A DNA stretch of 36,073 bases, from positions 1 through 36,073 of the forward strand of contig JAGQJW010000004.1 of the NCBI GenBank assembly GCA_020430425.1. The letters are read 5' to 3'. Numbering within the stretch: the first letter of the stretch is position 1; each line of letters begins with the position of its first letter. The translations under genes were made by a program, and so were the position numbers. The notes beneath the pieces are model-generated. The model saw only the letters and a list, made by a program, of their open reading frames with translations, searched no databases and was not told the origin of the DNA. Shown one piece after another: positions 16,925 to 25,200 of this stretch. The stretch is from Nanobdellota archaeon (GTDB lineage Archaea > Nanobdellota > Nanobdellia > Woesearchaeales > SKGA01).

Positions 16925-17524
16925 ATGTCAGAACAAAAATCAAATGGGAAAAGTATAGCGGCCTTGGTGCTAGGAATTCTTTCAGTCCTCATTCCTTTCA
17001 TTGGGATCATTTTTGGAATACTTGCAATTATTTTTGGCATTCAAGGAAAAAAACAAATTCAAGAGACAGGAGAAGCTGGTAAAGGAATGGCAACAGCAGG
17101 TCTTGTCTTGGGAATTATTGGTGTAGCATATCTTTTCTTATGGATTTTAATTGGAGGATTGGCTTATTTTGGAGCTTTGGATCCTAGTAATGCTATTCCT
17201 GAAAGTACTTACTTTGATACTGTTTTGTCCTCAACAAAACCGACGATAGTAGATGAATCAGGATTAGTACAAATATCCGCTATAAATACTATTGATAGTC
17301 AAATAACCATTTCCAAAATGTATCCAAAAGATTCTACCTTTTGTTTAAATCCAGAGATATCGCCAATAACAGTAGATCCTGCTGAAGAGTTCATCTTAGA
17401 ATTTAGATGCGATACCATGCCAACAAAATCTTTTTTCATGTATGATTTTGTCTTAGAATATAATCGATTGGATAGTGATATTCTTCAAATAATTCGTGGT
17501 TCAATTGCTAAAAAATATGGTTAA
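16925..17524 (+). CDS. DUF4190-like small membrane protein
   Basis: A 199-residue protein. The N-terminal 85 residues match the DUF4190 pattern: SIAALVLGILSVLIPFIG, a loop ending in a GKGMATAGLVLGIIG repeat, and two membrane spans (about 10-37 and 55-82). The remaining ~115 residues are a predicted extracytoplasmic domain with two cysteines. Codon use differs from its neighbours: many ATT, AAA, TTA and GGA-ATT pairs and almost no CGA, which hints at later acquisition or low expression. It starts 6 nt after the T-run of the preceding terminator with no good ribosome binding site, so how it is expressed is unclear. DUF4190 has no assigned function. Confidence 0.8.
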   Translation: MSEQKSNGKSIAALVLGILSVLIPFIGIIFGILAIIFGIQGKKQIQETGEAGKGMATAGLVLGIIGVAYLFLWILIGGLAYFGALDPSNAIPESTYFDTVLSSTKPTIVDESGLVQISAINTIDSQITISKMYPKDSTFCLNPEISPITVDPAEEFILEFRCDTMPTKSFFMYDFVLEYNRLDSDILQIIRGSIAKKYG

Positions 17525-17542
17525 GGGTAAAACCTTTTTTTT
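17523..17542 (+). terminator. Weak hairpin plus T8 between convergent genes
   Basis: AAGG (17523-17526) can pair with CCTT (17533-17536), running into eight T (17535-17542). It begins at the stop codon TAA, as the previous terminator does, and sits between convergent genes. Confidence 0.45.
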
Positions 17543-17885
17543 ATAATTCTATTTCTTCGAGAAGATAGACTGCATTCGTCTTTATACGACCGGGATTCAT
17601 GAAAAGGATTCTATCGATAGCCGTATGAAATACTCTGGTTCTTTTCTGATAATGACTCATCATGTAATTGATGTATTTTCTGGCACCACTCCTATTTCTT
17701 GCAAGCCAGATACCGCCCCAATCAGCTCTTCCTTCCACCAAATCTGTTTCAGGAAGAACGACCCACTCATTAAAAGGAAATGTCATGATGTTAGGATTCT
17801 TTCTTAGACCTAGAGAAGTCATATCTTCGTGAACGACCTTAAATCCGGTCTGATAGAGCTTTCCTTCTAAGGTAACAAGCTCCAT
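17541..17885 (-). CDS. Small hypothetical protein downstream of rfcS
   Basis: A 114-residue protein of unknown family. It is soluble-looking, with an N-terminal beta hairpin region, a Trp-containing middle (EWVVLPETD, ADWGGIWLARN) and a basic helical C-terminal part (SGARKYINYMMSHYQKRTR). Its ATG comes one base after the rfcS stop, so it is the second gene of that transcript. Operon placement could suggest a link with DNA replication, but no motif supports a role. Confidence 0.7.
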   Translation of the reverse strand: MELVTLEGKLYQTGFKVVHEDMTSLGLRKNPNIMTFPFNEWVVLPETDLVEGRADWGGIWLARNRSGARKYINYMMSHYQKRTRVFHTAIDRILFMNPGRIKTNAVYLLEEIEL

Positions 17886-17886
17886 C

Positions 17887-18843
17887 CTAACTCACACTAA
17901 GAATAAGTTTTGCAAGAAGACTCTCCAATTGGATGAACTCATCGCTTCCTTCAATAAGATGGAATTCAGTCTCACCGCAATCACGGACGAACTGAAGCTT
18001 CTGCTTATCACTAAGACCATTGACCTTCCAGACCTCTTTCTGTAGCTGAACAATGATGTCAAGACCGGAAAGGCCGTAGTTGAGCATGATATCAAGCAAC
18101 TCTTTTCGTGCAGCATTGAAGTCTCCTTTGACACAATAAGAGAACAACTGTTCGATCTCTTTTGGTCGTGCAAGAGAAGCGATAGAAAAGACTGCCTCTT
18201 GAGTTATCTTCTTGTTGAAGGTCGCTGCTGACTGCAGAATATTTTCTACCCGTCTGACGTCACCGTGACTTGCTTGATACACTGCATCCTTTGCATTCTC
18301 ATCAAGAGTAAGACCTTCCTGTTTGACGACATGATCAATAATCTCAAAGATCTCTTCCTTCTCCAATGGCTTGAACTTAAATACTGCACATCGAGACTGA
18401 ATGGGATCAATAATCTTAGAAGAATAGTTACAGGAGAGGATGAAACGACAGGTATTAGTATAGTTCTCCATGGTACGACGAAGCGCCTGCTGAGCCTCCT
18501 TGGTCAACGCATCACACTCATCTAGATAGATAATCTTGAAGGGAACATCTCCTAATGCTTTAGTCCTTGCAAAATCCTTGACCTTATTTCGGACAACATC
18601 AATACCACGCTCATCACTTGCATTGAGTTCAAGAAAATTCTCGTGCCAGGAATCCTTGAAGAACTGCTTTGCAACCACCAAGGACAAGGTCGTCTTACCG
18701 ACACCTGCAGGACCGGCGAACAAGACGTGAGGCATATTCTGCTCCTTGACAAAGGCCTGAAGCTTGCCTACAATATGTGTCTGTCCCTTCACTTCCTCGA
18801 AAGTAGAAGGCCTGTATTTCTCAGTCCAGATGGTTGAAGTCAT
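17887..18843 (-). CDS. rfcS: Replication factor C small subunit (clamp loader)
   Basis: A 318-residue AAA+ protein that loads the PCNA sliding clamp at primer-template junctions together with the large subunit. Visible are the RFC box WTEKYRP (6-11), Walker A GPAGVGKT (44-51), Walker B LDECD (107-111), sensor 1 with N139 (LSCNYSSKI) and the SRC motif (150-152) carrying the arginine finger. Walker B reads DECD where DEAD is usual, a mild change that keeps both acidic residues. The C-terminal collar domain is complete. The ATG is 28 nt after a TATA box, with no Shine-Dalgarno sequence. The large subunit is not in the window. Confidence 0.97.
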   Translation of the reverse strand: MTSTIWTEKYRPSTFEEVKGQTHIVGKLQAFVKEQNMPHVLFAGPAGVGKTTLSLVVAKQFFKDSWHENFLELNASDERGIDVVRNKVKDFARTKALGDVPFKIIYLDECDALTKEAQQALRRTMENYTNTCRFILSCNYSSKIIDPIQSRCAVFKFKPLEKEEIFEIIDHVVKQEGLTLDENAKDAVYQASHGDVRRVENILQSAATFNKKITQEAVFSIASLARPKEIEQLFSYCVKGDFNAARKELLDIMLNYGLSGLDIIVQLQKEVWKVNGLSDKQKLQFVRDCGETEFHLIEGSDEFIQLESLLAKLILSVS

Positions 18844-18865
18844 AGAATGAACAGAACGAGAAGAA

Positions 18866-18876
18866 CTTTATATATG
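18866..18876 (-). promoter_or_regulatory. TATA box of rfcS
   Basis: TATATAAAG on the minus strand is centred about 28 nt before ATG 18843, consistent with a leaderless transcript. Confidence 0.6.
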
Positions 18877-18910
18877 TTTAGGTAAGAAAAAAAATAAAAT
18901 GGGTGAGGAT

Positions 18911-19174
18911 CTAAATAATGTCCTCTTCTGCAACTACAAGAAAATCTCCCATTGCGATTACTGCGCTAAAGGGAATGAGTGACTCTCCTTCTTTTGTCTT
19001 CTCCAATTCCAGCTTCTTGGTGTAGATCGTTGGTTCGGAGAGAACGATGTGGATAAGCTCACCAGATGATGTCTCAAAAATGATGTCGCCGACTTCTCCA
19101 AACCGTTTTCCTGTCTTGGAGACCACTGTCTTATTAATGAGTTGTTTTGAAAATTTTTTTTCGTCGTCAGCCAT
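18911..19174 (-). CDS. PRC-barrel domain protein 1
   Basis: An 87-residue protein that is almost entirely a PRC barrel: KQLINKTVVSKTGKRFGEVGDI, then SSGELIHIVL and a C-terminal LIPFSAVIAMGDFLVV strand set. In archaea single PRC-barrel proteins are common. The domain is known from RimM and photosynthetic reaction centre H subunit, but the role of the single-domain versions is not established. ATG 19174 (MADDEKK) is chosen because CGAGGTT lies about 8 nt upstream. An ATG at 19198 is also in frame. A TATA box at 19229-19237 gives a leader of about 30 nt, so this gene uses a ribosome binding site. A second PRC-barrel gene lies at 35694-35960. Confidence 0.85.
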   Translation of the reverse strand: MADDEKKFSKQLINKTVVSKTGKRFGEVGDIIFETSSGELIHIVLSEPTIYTKKLELEKTKEGESLIPFSAVIAMGDFLVVAEEDII

Positions 19175-19228
19175 GATAATAACCTCGAGTAGATTCACAC
19201 CTCTCCAAAATTCATCAGTCGTTGCGAG

Positions 19229-19237
19229 TATTTAAAT
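19229..19237 (-). promoter_or_regulatory. TATA box of PRC-barrel gene 1
   Basis: ATTTAAATA on the minus strand lies 59 nt before the chosen ATG and implies a leader of about 30 nt that includes GAGGT. Confidence 0.5.
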
Positions 19238-19251
19238 CTTTCTAAATCCCT

Positions 19252-20220
19252 CTATTCTACGAAGAAGAGCCCTTGTGAAGACTTAATAACAGAAATCTTT
19301 TGACCTAATTCAAAGGGATGGTGAGAGCTATTTTTGAGAGGCTCTTCTTGGAAGGTTTCAGGATCGAGTACGCCTACGCTCGGGTGGATGCTTGAGATGG
19401 TTGTCATCTGCTTTGGAAGTACCTTAAGGTCAGTACAGTTCTTGAGTTCAAGACCCACCGTCTTTCCAGTCAATAAGTCAACTCCCTGCATAATCTTTCC
19501 CATGCTTCTGATCTGAACCAAAAGCTCTCCTTTTCGAGGATAGCTGCAAGTGATCACATCTTTAGAGACGCAAGGGGGAAGCGTAACCAAAATATTCAAC
19601 CGATAGATATCCTTTGATGTCTGGTGATTGTGGCTAAACAACTGGGGATGCGCACTCATACTTGCACCAAACTTGCTTGAGATCTTCTGCCCAAGAAGCT
19701 GCATCTGTGTCTTGTTCGTGAAATAGAGATCAACACCATTCTTCTGCTCAACGGTCTTAGTGATGAATACGCCTTTTGGTGCAAGCAATTTCATTTCCTT
19801 GTCGATGAAAGAGAAGACCTGTTCATGAGGATCCCTCAACTGCATGATCCCTTCAAAGTAGGTGGTCTTCTGTTTCTGCCCATAATCACATTGCATGTAA
19901 GAAAGCTTCACTTCGAGGGGAATCTCCTCTCCATCAATGATCGCAAAGACCTGAAGTTTAGTCTTCTCCTTGGGTTGCGGGGTGAATTCAAAGGGAGGGA
20001 TATGAATCTCTACCTCTTTTCCTAAGGCCTCAATCACTCTGCTCTTTATGACCTCTTCAATATCATGGAAATGATGCCAGGAACCTTTATAGAATGTCCT
20101 GTCAAATTCAGAAACCTGAATCAATGGTGGAGTGTACTCCAACGTCTCACTCGTGCAGTCGCTACAGAGATCTCCTGATGAAAGAGGCTTGCCACATTTC
20201 GGACAGAACTTGTTAACCAT
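19252..20220 (-). CDS. NMD3 family protein
   Basis: A 322-residue protein matching archaeal NMD3. It has an N-terminal zinc ribbon (FCPKCGKP ... LCSDC; Cys 6, 9, 19, 22) and a region with conserved Trp/Tyr and QLRDP (MQLRDPHEQV) positions. Its LYFTNKTQMQLLGQKISSKFG segment matches the conserved NMD3 core, where a hydrophobic-Gln stretch before a long helix is typical. Eukaryotic NMD3 is the export adaptor of the large ribosomal subunit; the archaeal role is presumed to be in large-subunit maturation. ATG 20220 is chosen because it lies just before the first zinc-ribbon Cys and about 30 nt after a TATA box. The frame stays open for 22 more codons upstream. Confidence 0.85.
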   Translation of the reverse strand: MVNKFCPKCGKPLSSGDLCSDCTSETLEYTPPLIQVSEFDRTFYKGSWHHFHDIEEVIKSRVIEALGKEVEIHIPPFEFTPQPKEKTKLQVFAIIDGEEIPLEVKLSYMQCDYGQKQKTTYFEGIMQLRDPHEQVFSFIDKEMKLLAPKGVFITKTVEQKNGVDLYFTNKTQMQLLGQKISSKFGASMSAHPQLFSHNHQTSKDIYRLNILVTLPPCVSKDVITCSYPRKGELLVQIRSMGKIMQGVDLLTGKTVGLELKNCTDLKVLPKQMTTISSIHPSVGVLDPETFQEEPLKNSSHHPFELGQKISVIKSSQGLFFVE

Positions 20221-20244
20221 ATAAAAGGTACAAACTCTTTCTCG

Positions 20245-20256
20245 CTTATAAATATA
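20245..20256 (-). promoter_or_regulatory. TATA box of the nmd3 gene
   Basis: TATATTTATAAG on the minus strand is centred about 30 nt before ATG 20220. Confidence 0.55.
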
Positions 20257-20335
20257 CTTATCATGTCCTGCTTTCTCTTCATCCACATTTTTTTATCAAA
20301 ACATTTATGTAGGATGGAAGAGGACCTAGTAACCA

Positions 20336-21010
20336 ATGAGCAAAAAGCATCCAAGAGAACCAGAGACAACTTGGCAGAAAATCTGGCATTTCATCTGGTA
20401 CGAAGATTCTTTGCTCAGTTGGGCAGCCAATATTGTTCTTGCTTTCATCATCATCAAGTTTCTCATCTATCCGCTTCTTAGCCTCGTCTTTGGAACGAGC
20501 CTTCCCGTAGTTGCCGTCATCAGCTGCTCGATGGATCATGGCTACACGAACTGCGGCCAAGATGCTCCTGACAATCTTTGCGGGATAATCGGAGAAGGGC
20601 CTCGAGATCTTGACTCTTATTGGACAACCTGCGGTGACTTCTATGAACAACGAGGAATCACTAAGGAAGAGTTCTCTGACTATCCTCTCTCCCACGGCTT
20701 TCGGAAAGGAGATGTCATCGTTCTGGCAGGAGTCGCTCCAGAAAAAGTCAGCCTTGGAGATGTACTTGTCTTCTCTTCTGACCGCGCATACCCCATCATC
20801 CACCGAGTTGTTGATATCAAAGAGACTGATACGGGCTACATCTATCAGACCAAGGGGGACCATAACCCTACACAGATCATTGATGGAGGACTCGATGAGA
20901 CGAACGTACCTAACCAAGTGGTTATCGGACGGGGCATCTTTCGGATCCCCTTTCTAGGCTATATCAAGATACTTGCCGTTGATGGTATCTCGCTACTGAC
21001 AGGAAAATGA
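20336..21010 (+). CDS. Signal peptidase I, archaeal/Sec11 type
   Basis: A 224-residue membrane protease that removes Sec signal peptides. It has an N-terminal cytoplasmic basic segment and one or two spans (about 28-52). The serine box SCSM (catalytic S65), the histidine in IIHRVV (H156) and the aspartate in TKGDHN (D175) give the Ser-His-Asp arrangement of Sec11-like enzymes, where bacterial LepB has Lys. About 55 extra residues with three Cys lie between the Ser box and the GDVIVL strand. A second hydrophobic stretch at the C-terminus (GYIKILAVDGISLL) is short. It overlaps the next gene by 4 nt (ATGA). It does not cut lipoprotein signals, so the lipoproteins in this window need another enzyme. 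Confidence 0.92.
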   Translation: MSKKHPREPETTWQKIWHFIWYEDSLLSWAANIVLAFIIIKFLIYPLLSLVFGTSLPVVAVISCSMDHGYTNCGQDAPDNLCGIIGEGPRDLDSYWTTCGDFYEQRGITKEEFSDYPLSHGFRKGDVIVLAGVAPEKVSLGDVLVFSSDRAYPIIHRVVDIKETDTGYIYQTKGDHNPTQIIDGGLDETNVPNQVVIGRGIFRIPFLGYIKILAVDGISLLTGK

Positions 21011-21783
21011 CTGACACCATATCAAACATCACGCTTGCAGATCTGGAAAAACTCAAAGGATATGTTGAAGAGAGAACAAAAAGCCCTTACGAGCTCAAGC
21101 GTCTGCGAAACAAGGACCATCTTCTCATTCTCTACACGACAGGAAAGCTAGTGGTGCAAGGAACCAATAGTCCTTTTGAACCTGACATAAAAAAACAAGT
21201 AAGCTCTTCTTTGGATCTGGTGAGCAGTATCGGGAGTGATGAGACACTCAAAGGAGATACTTTTGGAGGATTGGTCATCTGTGCGGCATACTTCAAGCAA
21301 GGAGAAGTCGATGTCACTGACTCAAAAGCTTATTCGGATAATCAGATACAAGCACTTGCGATGCAGCTATTAGAGAACTATCCCGATCGGTTCTCTTCTA
21401 GGGAGCTGACACCAGAACAGTATAACCAATTCTATGCAGAACTAGGATCACAGACCGCAATCCTCAATGTCCTTCATCAAGAGGTTGGAAAAGAACTCAA
21501 AGAGAAATTTAAAGCACCTCAAGTAGTCGATCAATACCCTGGATGCGATGCTGGAGATTACTGCGAACAGAAAGCAGAACGAGCACACACCAGTGTTGCA
21601 GCCGCAAGCATCCTTGCACGATATCTTGCTCTCAAACAGTTTGAACGACTAAGTGAAAAGGCAGAATTCATCTTACCGAAAGGATCAACCCACGTCAAAG
21701 AAGCGATCCAAGAACTGAAGAAAAGAAAACTGCCCTTGGACGAATTCTGCAAGATGCATTTCTCAACAGTAATCAAAGGATAG
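21007..21783 (+). CDS. rnhC: Ribonuclease HIII-type enzyme
   Basis: A 258-residue enzyme that cleaves RNA in RNA-DNA hybrids. The N-terminal ~70 residues resemble the TBP-like substrate-binding domain specific to RNase HIII (LILYTTGKLVVQGTNSP). The catalytic domain shows GSDETLKGDTFGGLVICAAY (D78, E79), TDSK (D105), VVDQYPG (D175) and AERAHTSVAAASILAR. GSDE.xKGDxFG is the HIII rather than the HII pattern. The fourth metal ligand of known HIII enzymes would fall in PKGSTHVKEA, where E232 replaces the usual Asp by my alignment. Most archaea carry RNase HII instead. It overlaps the signal peptidase gene by 4 nt and the convergent gene by 11 nt. Confidence 0.88.
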   Translation: MTDTISNITLADLEKLKGYVEERTKSPYELKRLRNKDHLLILYTTGKLVVQGTNSPFEPDIKKQVSSSLDLVSSIGSDETLKGDTFGGLVICAAYFKQGEVDVTDSKAYSDNQIQALAMQLLENYPDRFSSRELTPEQYNQFYAELGSQTAILNVLHQEVGKELKEKFKAPQVVDQYPGCDAGDYCEQKAERAHTSVAAASILARYLALKQFERLSEKAEFILPKGSTHVKEAIQELKKRKLPLDEFCKMHFSTVIKG

Positions 21784-22108
21784 GACTCGCACCTTTTATC
21801 GCTTGCTTGAACAACTCATCGATGCGTGTCATCTTTACCAGAAGCGACGATCTCTTTTTCGAATCCTTCATGCAGGAAATGAGCTGTGAGATCTCTCCTT
21901 GCCGTCTCCAGAACAAGAATAACGAGTCACTTAGGGCTCCCATCAATCGTCTCTGCTTTGAAGAGAACATCTTTTTCTTGAGAGCGGATGCACAAAGACT
22001 TCGAAACTCCTCAAGGAATGCAATGACCAACTCTTTCTTCGCATCCGAGGCAAGCAGCTCCTTGCAGTGTGTCCAACTGTTTTGTATATCTTCAAGGAAA
22101 AAATCCAT
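21773..22108 (-). CDS. Small helical hypothetical protein
   Basis: A 111-residue, probably all-helical protein with a basic centre (KKKMFSSKQRRLMG) and no recognised motif. The minus strand is preferred over the overlapping plus-strand frame (21807-22169) because it has a TATA box (22132-22138) 27 nt before ATG 22108, a TGAGGT just upstream of the ATG, and a more protein-like composition. Its 3' end overlaps that of the RNase HIII gene by 11 nt. The TTG at 22111 is one codon longer. No functional context is evident. Confidence 0.6.
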   Translation of the reverse strand: MDFFLEDIQNSWTHCKELLASDAKKELVIAFLEEFRSLCASALKKKMFSSKQRRLMGALSDSLFLFWRRQGEISQLISCMKDSKKRSSLLVKMTRIDELFKQAIKGASPIL

Positions 22109-22131
22109 CAACCTCAGACAAAAATTGCTAG

Positions 22132-22138
22132 TTTATAA
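22132..22138 (-). promoter_or_regulatory. TATA box of the 21773-22108 gene
   Basis: TTATAAA on the minus strand is centred 27 nt before ATG 22108. Confidence 0.55.
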
Positions 22139-22204
22139 GCTTTATGAGAAGAAGCCTCTCCGGGCTTGAAATCGTTGTTTAGCAGAGGTTTTCTATCCGT
22201 AATA

Positions 22205-22212
22205 TTTATAAA
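22205..22212 (+). promoter_or_regulatory. TATA box of smc
   Basis: TTTATAAA (inside a longer A/T run) predicts a start site near 22234. That excludes the TTG at 22166 and leaves about 16 nt of leader containing GTGAGGG (22236-22242). Confidence 0.6.
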
Positions 22213-22249
22213 TAATCCTCCACCAATCCTAGCCTGTGAGGGATTGTAC

Positions 22250-25200
22250 TTGACTCGAGTTTTACGAATGGAAATGAAGGGATTTAAATCCTTCGCGACA
22301 AAGACAGAAGTTCTTTTCGGAGAAAATTTCAACTGTATTCTCGGTCCAAATGGAAGCGGAAAATCAAACGTACTTGATAGTCTGTGCTTTGTTCTTGGAA
22401 AAGCTGGAGCAAAAGGTCTTCGAGTCGAGAAATCAAGCAACCTCATCTATAATGGGGGAAAGACCAAGAAGCCAGCAAAAGAAGGAGAAGTCTCCATCTG
22501 GTTTGACAATAGCGATGGTATCTTCTCTTCTGTCCAGGAAAAGGAAGTCAAGATCACCAGAATCATCAAACAAACAGGTCAAGGAGTCTATAAGATCAAT
22601 GATAAGACCAGTACTCGAACGCAGATCATCGATCTTCTCTCATTAGCGAACATCAATCCCGATGGCTATAATATCATTCTTCAAGGAGACATCGTCCGGC
22701 TTATCGAGATGAGTCCAAATGAGCGGCGACAGATCATTGAAGAGATCGCTGGAATCAACATCTACGAAGACAAGAAAGTAAAGGCTGTTCGTGAACTCAA
22801 CAAAGTAGAAGATAAGCTCAATGAAGCAGATATCATCCTCGCAGAACGAGAGACCTATCTTAAGGAACTCAAGAAAGATAGAGATAAGGCTCAAAAGTAT
22901 AAAGATTTAGAAGAGAAGCGAAAGCGAAACAAGAAGACGCTTCTTGTCGACAACATCACGCAACGACAGGATCAGGAAAAGAAATTTGATGCTGACATCT
23001 CAAGCAACGAAGAGAAGATCAAAAAGATCGAAGAAGAGATTGATGCACTTCGAAAAACCATCGATGAACGAAAGAAAGAGATCGATAATATCAATCATGA
23101 AGTAGAAGAGAAAGGAGAGAAGGAACAGGTCAAGCTCCATAAGATCGTTGAAGAACTGAAGGTTCAGGTGGCGGTCAATAAGCAACGTCTTGAAACCATC
23201 GAAGGAGAACTTGTCAAGCTCAAGGATCGACAGACCGAACTCAAGAACAGTCATAGTGAACTTCAGGGAAAGACAAAAGACTTGGAGAGACGAAAGATCG
23301 AGACCGAGAAACGGATTGCTCTTCGAGAGAAAGATCGAGAGACAATCGAAGCGAAGATCGAGGCATTCAAGAAGAAGAACAATCTGGAAGCAGAGAACTC
23401 GGCAGATACCAGAGTCGATGAGATCGATAAGGAAGTAGAATCCATCCAGATGGATATGAACAAGCTACGGGAAGAACAGCAGAATCTACTTCGTGAAAAA
23501 GATCGAGTTGATCTTCAATTACAATCAATAGACGACAAGCTAGAGAAACTCGCTTCTATCAACGAAGAACACAAGAAAGAACTAGAAGCACTTAAACAGA
23601 AGAAAATAGAATTCAAGACCGCAACCATCGAACTCTCTAAAGCACTCTCTGCAAGTGCAGACATCACTTCACAATTATCGACTGCAAGAAGCAAGTCCAT
23701 CAGCAAAAAAGAAGAACTGGCACGACTTGAAGGAAGACAGGCAAGCGTTCTTGAACGACTCGCAGCAGGAAGTGGCCTTAAGGCAGTCCTTGACCTCAAG
23801 AAGAACGACTCCTCCATCTTTGGAACCGTAGCAGAACTGGGAAATGTCCCTAAGGAATACAGCACTGCTCTAGAGATTGCTGCAGGCAACAAGATCAAAT
23901 CAGTGGTTGTCGAGACTGACGCAACAGCAGCAAAATGCATCAAGCACCTCAAGGAAAAACGACTGGGGGTAGCTACTTTTCTTCCTCTCAATAAAATCCG
24001 AGCCCCCACTATGGATGCAAGCCTCAAAGACCTAAAAGGACCTGGCATCAAAGGTCTTGCAATTGATCTCATCACGTTTCACGCAAAGTACCGAAAGGTA
24101 TTCGAATACGTCTTTGGAAATACTCTGGTGGTGGAAGATGTCGCGACAGCAAGAAGAATCGGTATCGGAAAGGTGCGAATGGTCACCCTCACTGGAGATA
24201 TCATCGAGATGAGCGGAGCGATGCAAGGAGGATACCGACAGCAACGAGCAGAAGGACTCTTCGGTCAGGAAGAAGTCGCAAAACAGATTGCACAATTAGA
24301 AGGAGACCTTGCAGATACGCAGACTGTCATCTCACGACTAGAGAACCAGTCATATGAGAATGAAGAACTCATCACTCGATTACGATCACTCAAAGCAGAA
24401 CTGGAAGGAGATATCATCAAAACCGAAAAATCACTCCATCTAGACAGTGATGATGCAAACCTTGACAAAGAATCAAAGAAGAAACTCAAAGAAGAAGCAA
24501 AAGAGCTGGATCGAAAAATTGATGACGTGCAAGATCAGATCAGTGAGAAGAACAGAGACTTCGCCAAACTCAAGATTGAACGGCAGCAGCTTCGAGACAA
24601 GATCAGTGATCTTCGAAACCCTGCAAAACTAGCAGAACTCAAGAGCTTTGAAGAGAAGAAGATGGAACTTGCAGGAGAAATCATCCAACTGCAAGGTGAG
24701 CTTCGACATACGATCACTGAGATGGAGACCATTATCGGTCCAGAAGGAAGAAAGATCTTTGATATCCTCAAACAGCATGAGAAAGAAGCAGAAAATTTCA
24801 GAGAAGAGAAACAAAAGCTTCAAGAACTGGTCAAGACAAAAGAGACTGAACTGAAATCTCTTGAGAAGCAGGAAGCAGCATTCTATGCACAGTTCAAGGA
24901 ACTCTTCCAGAAACGATCAAAACTTCAGGACCAAGTCAACAAGGCAGAGCACACCATTGTCGAGAAGAACAGCACTCAGCGAAACCTTGAGATGAAAAAC
25001 AACGCACTGGGCCTTGAACGGGCACGAATCAGAGCAGAACTCTCAGGATTCCTTGAAGAAGACAAGGAATACCAAGGAATCGAACCTTATACTAACAAAA
25101 GCAAGGAGACCATCAAAAGAGAACTTGCAGAATTCGAACGACTTACTCTTGATCTTGGAGCCGTCAACATGCGAGCACTTGAGATCTACGAGGAGGTTGA

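Noticed and set aside
21807-22169. Plus-strand frame of 120 codons between the RNase HIII and smc genes
   Set aside because: The minus-strand frame has a TATA box, a Shine-Dalgarno-like sequence and a more protein-like composition.
22166-22249. Upstream TTG start extending SMC by 28 residues
   Set aside because: It lies before the smc TATA box, and SMC proteins normally begin just before the MKGFKSF-like strand.
23515-24075. Open frame of 186 codons antisense to smc
   Set aside because: It lies opposite the SMC coiled coil and hinge; Ser/Leu-rich composition reflects the complementary codons of the real gene.
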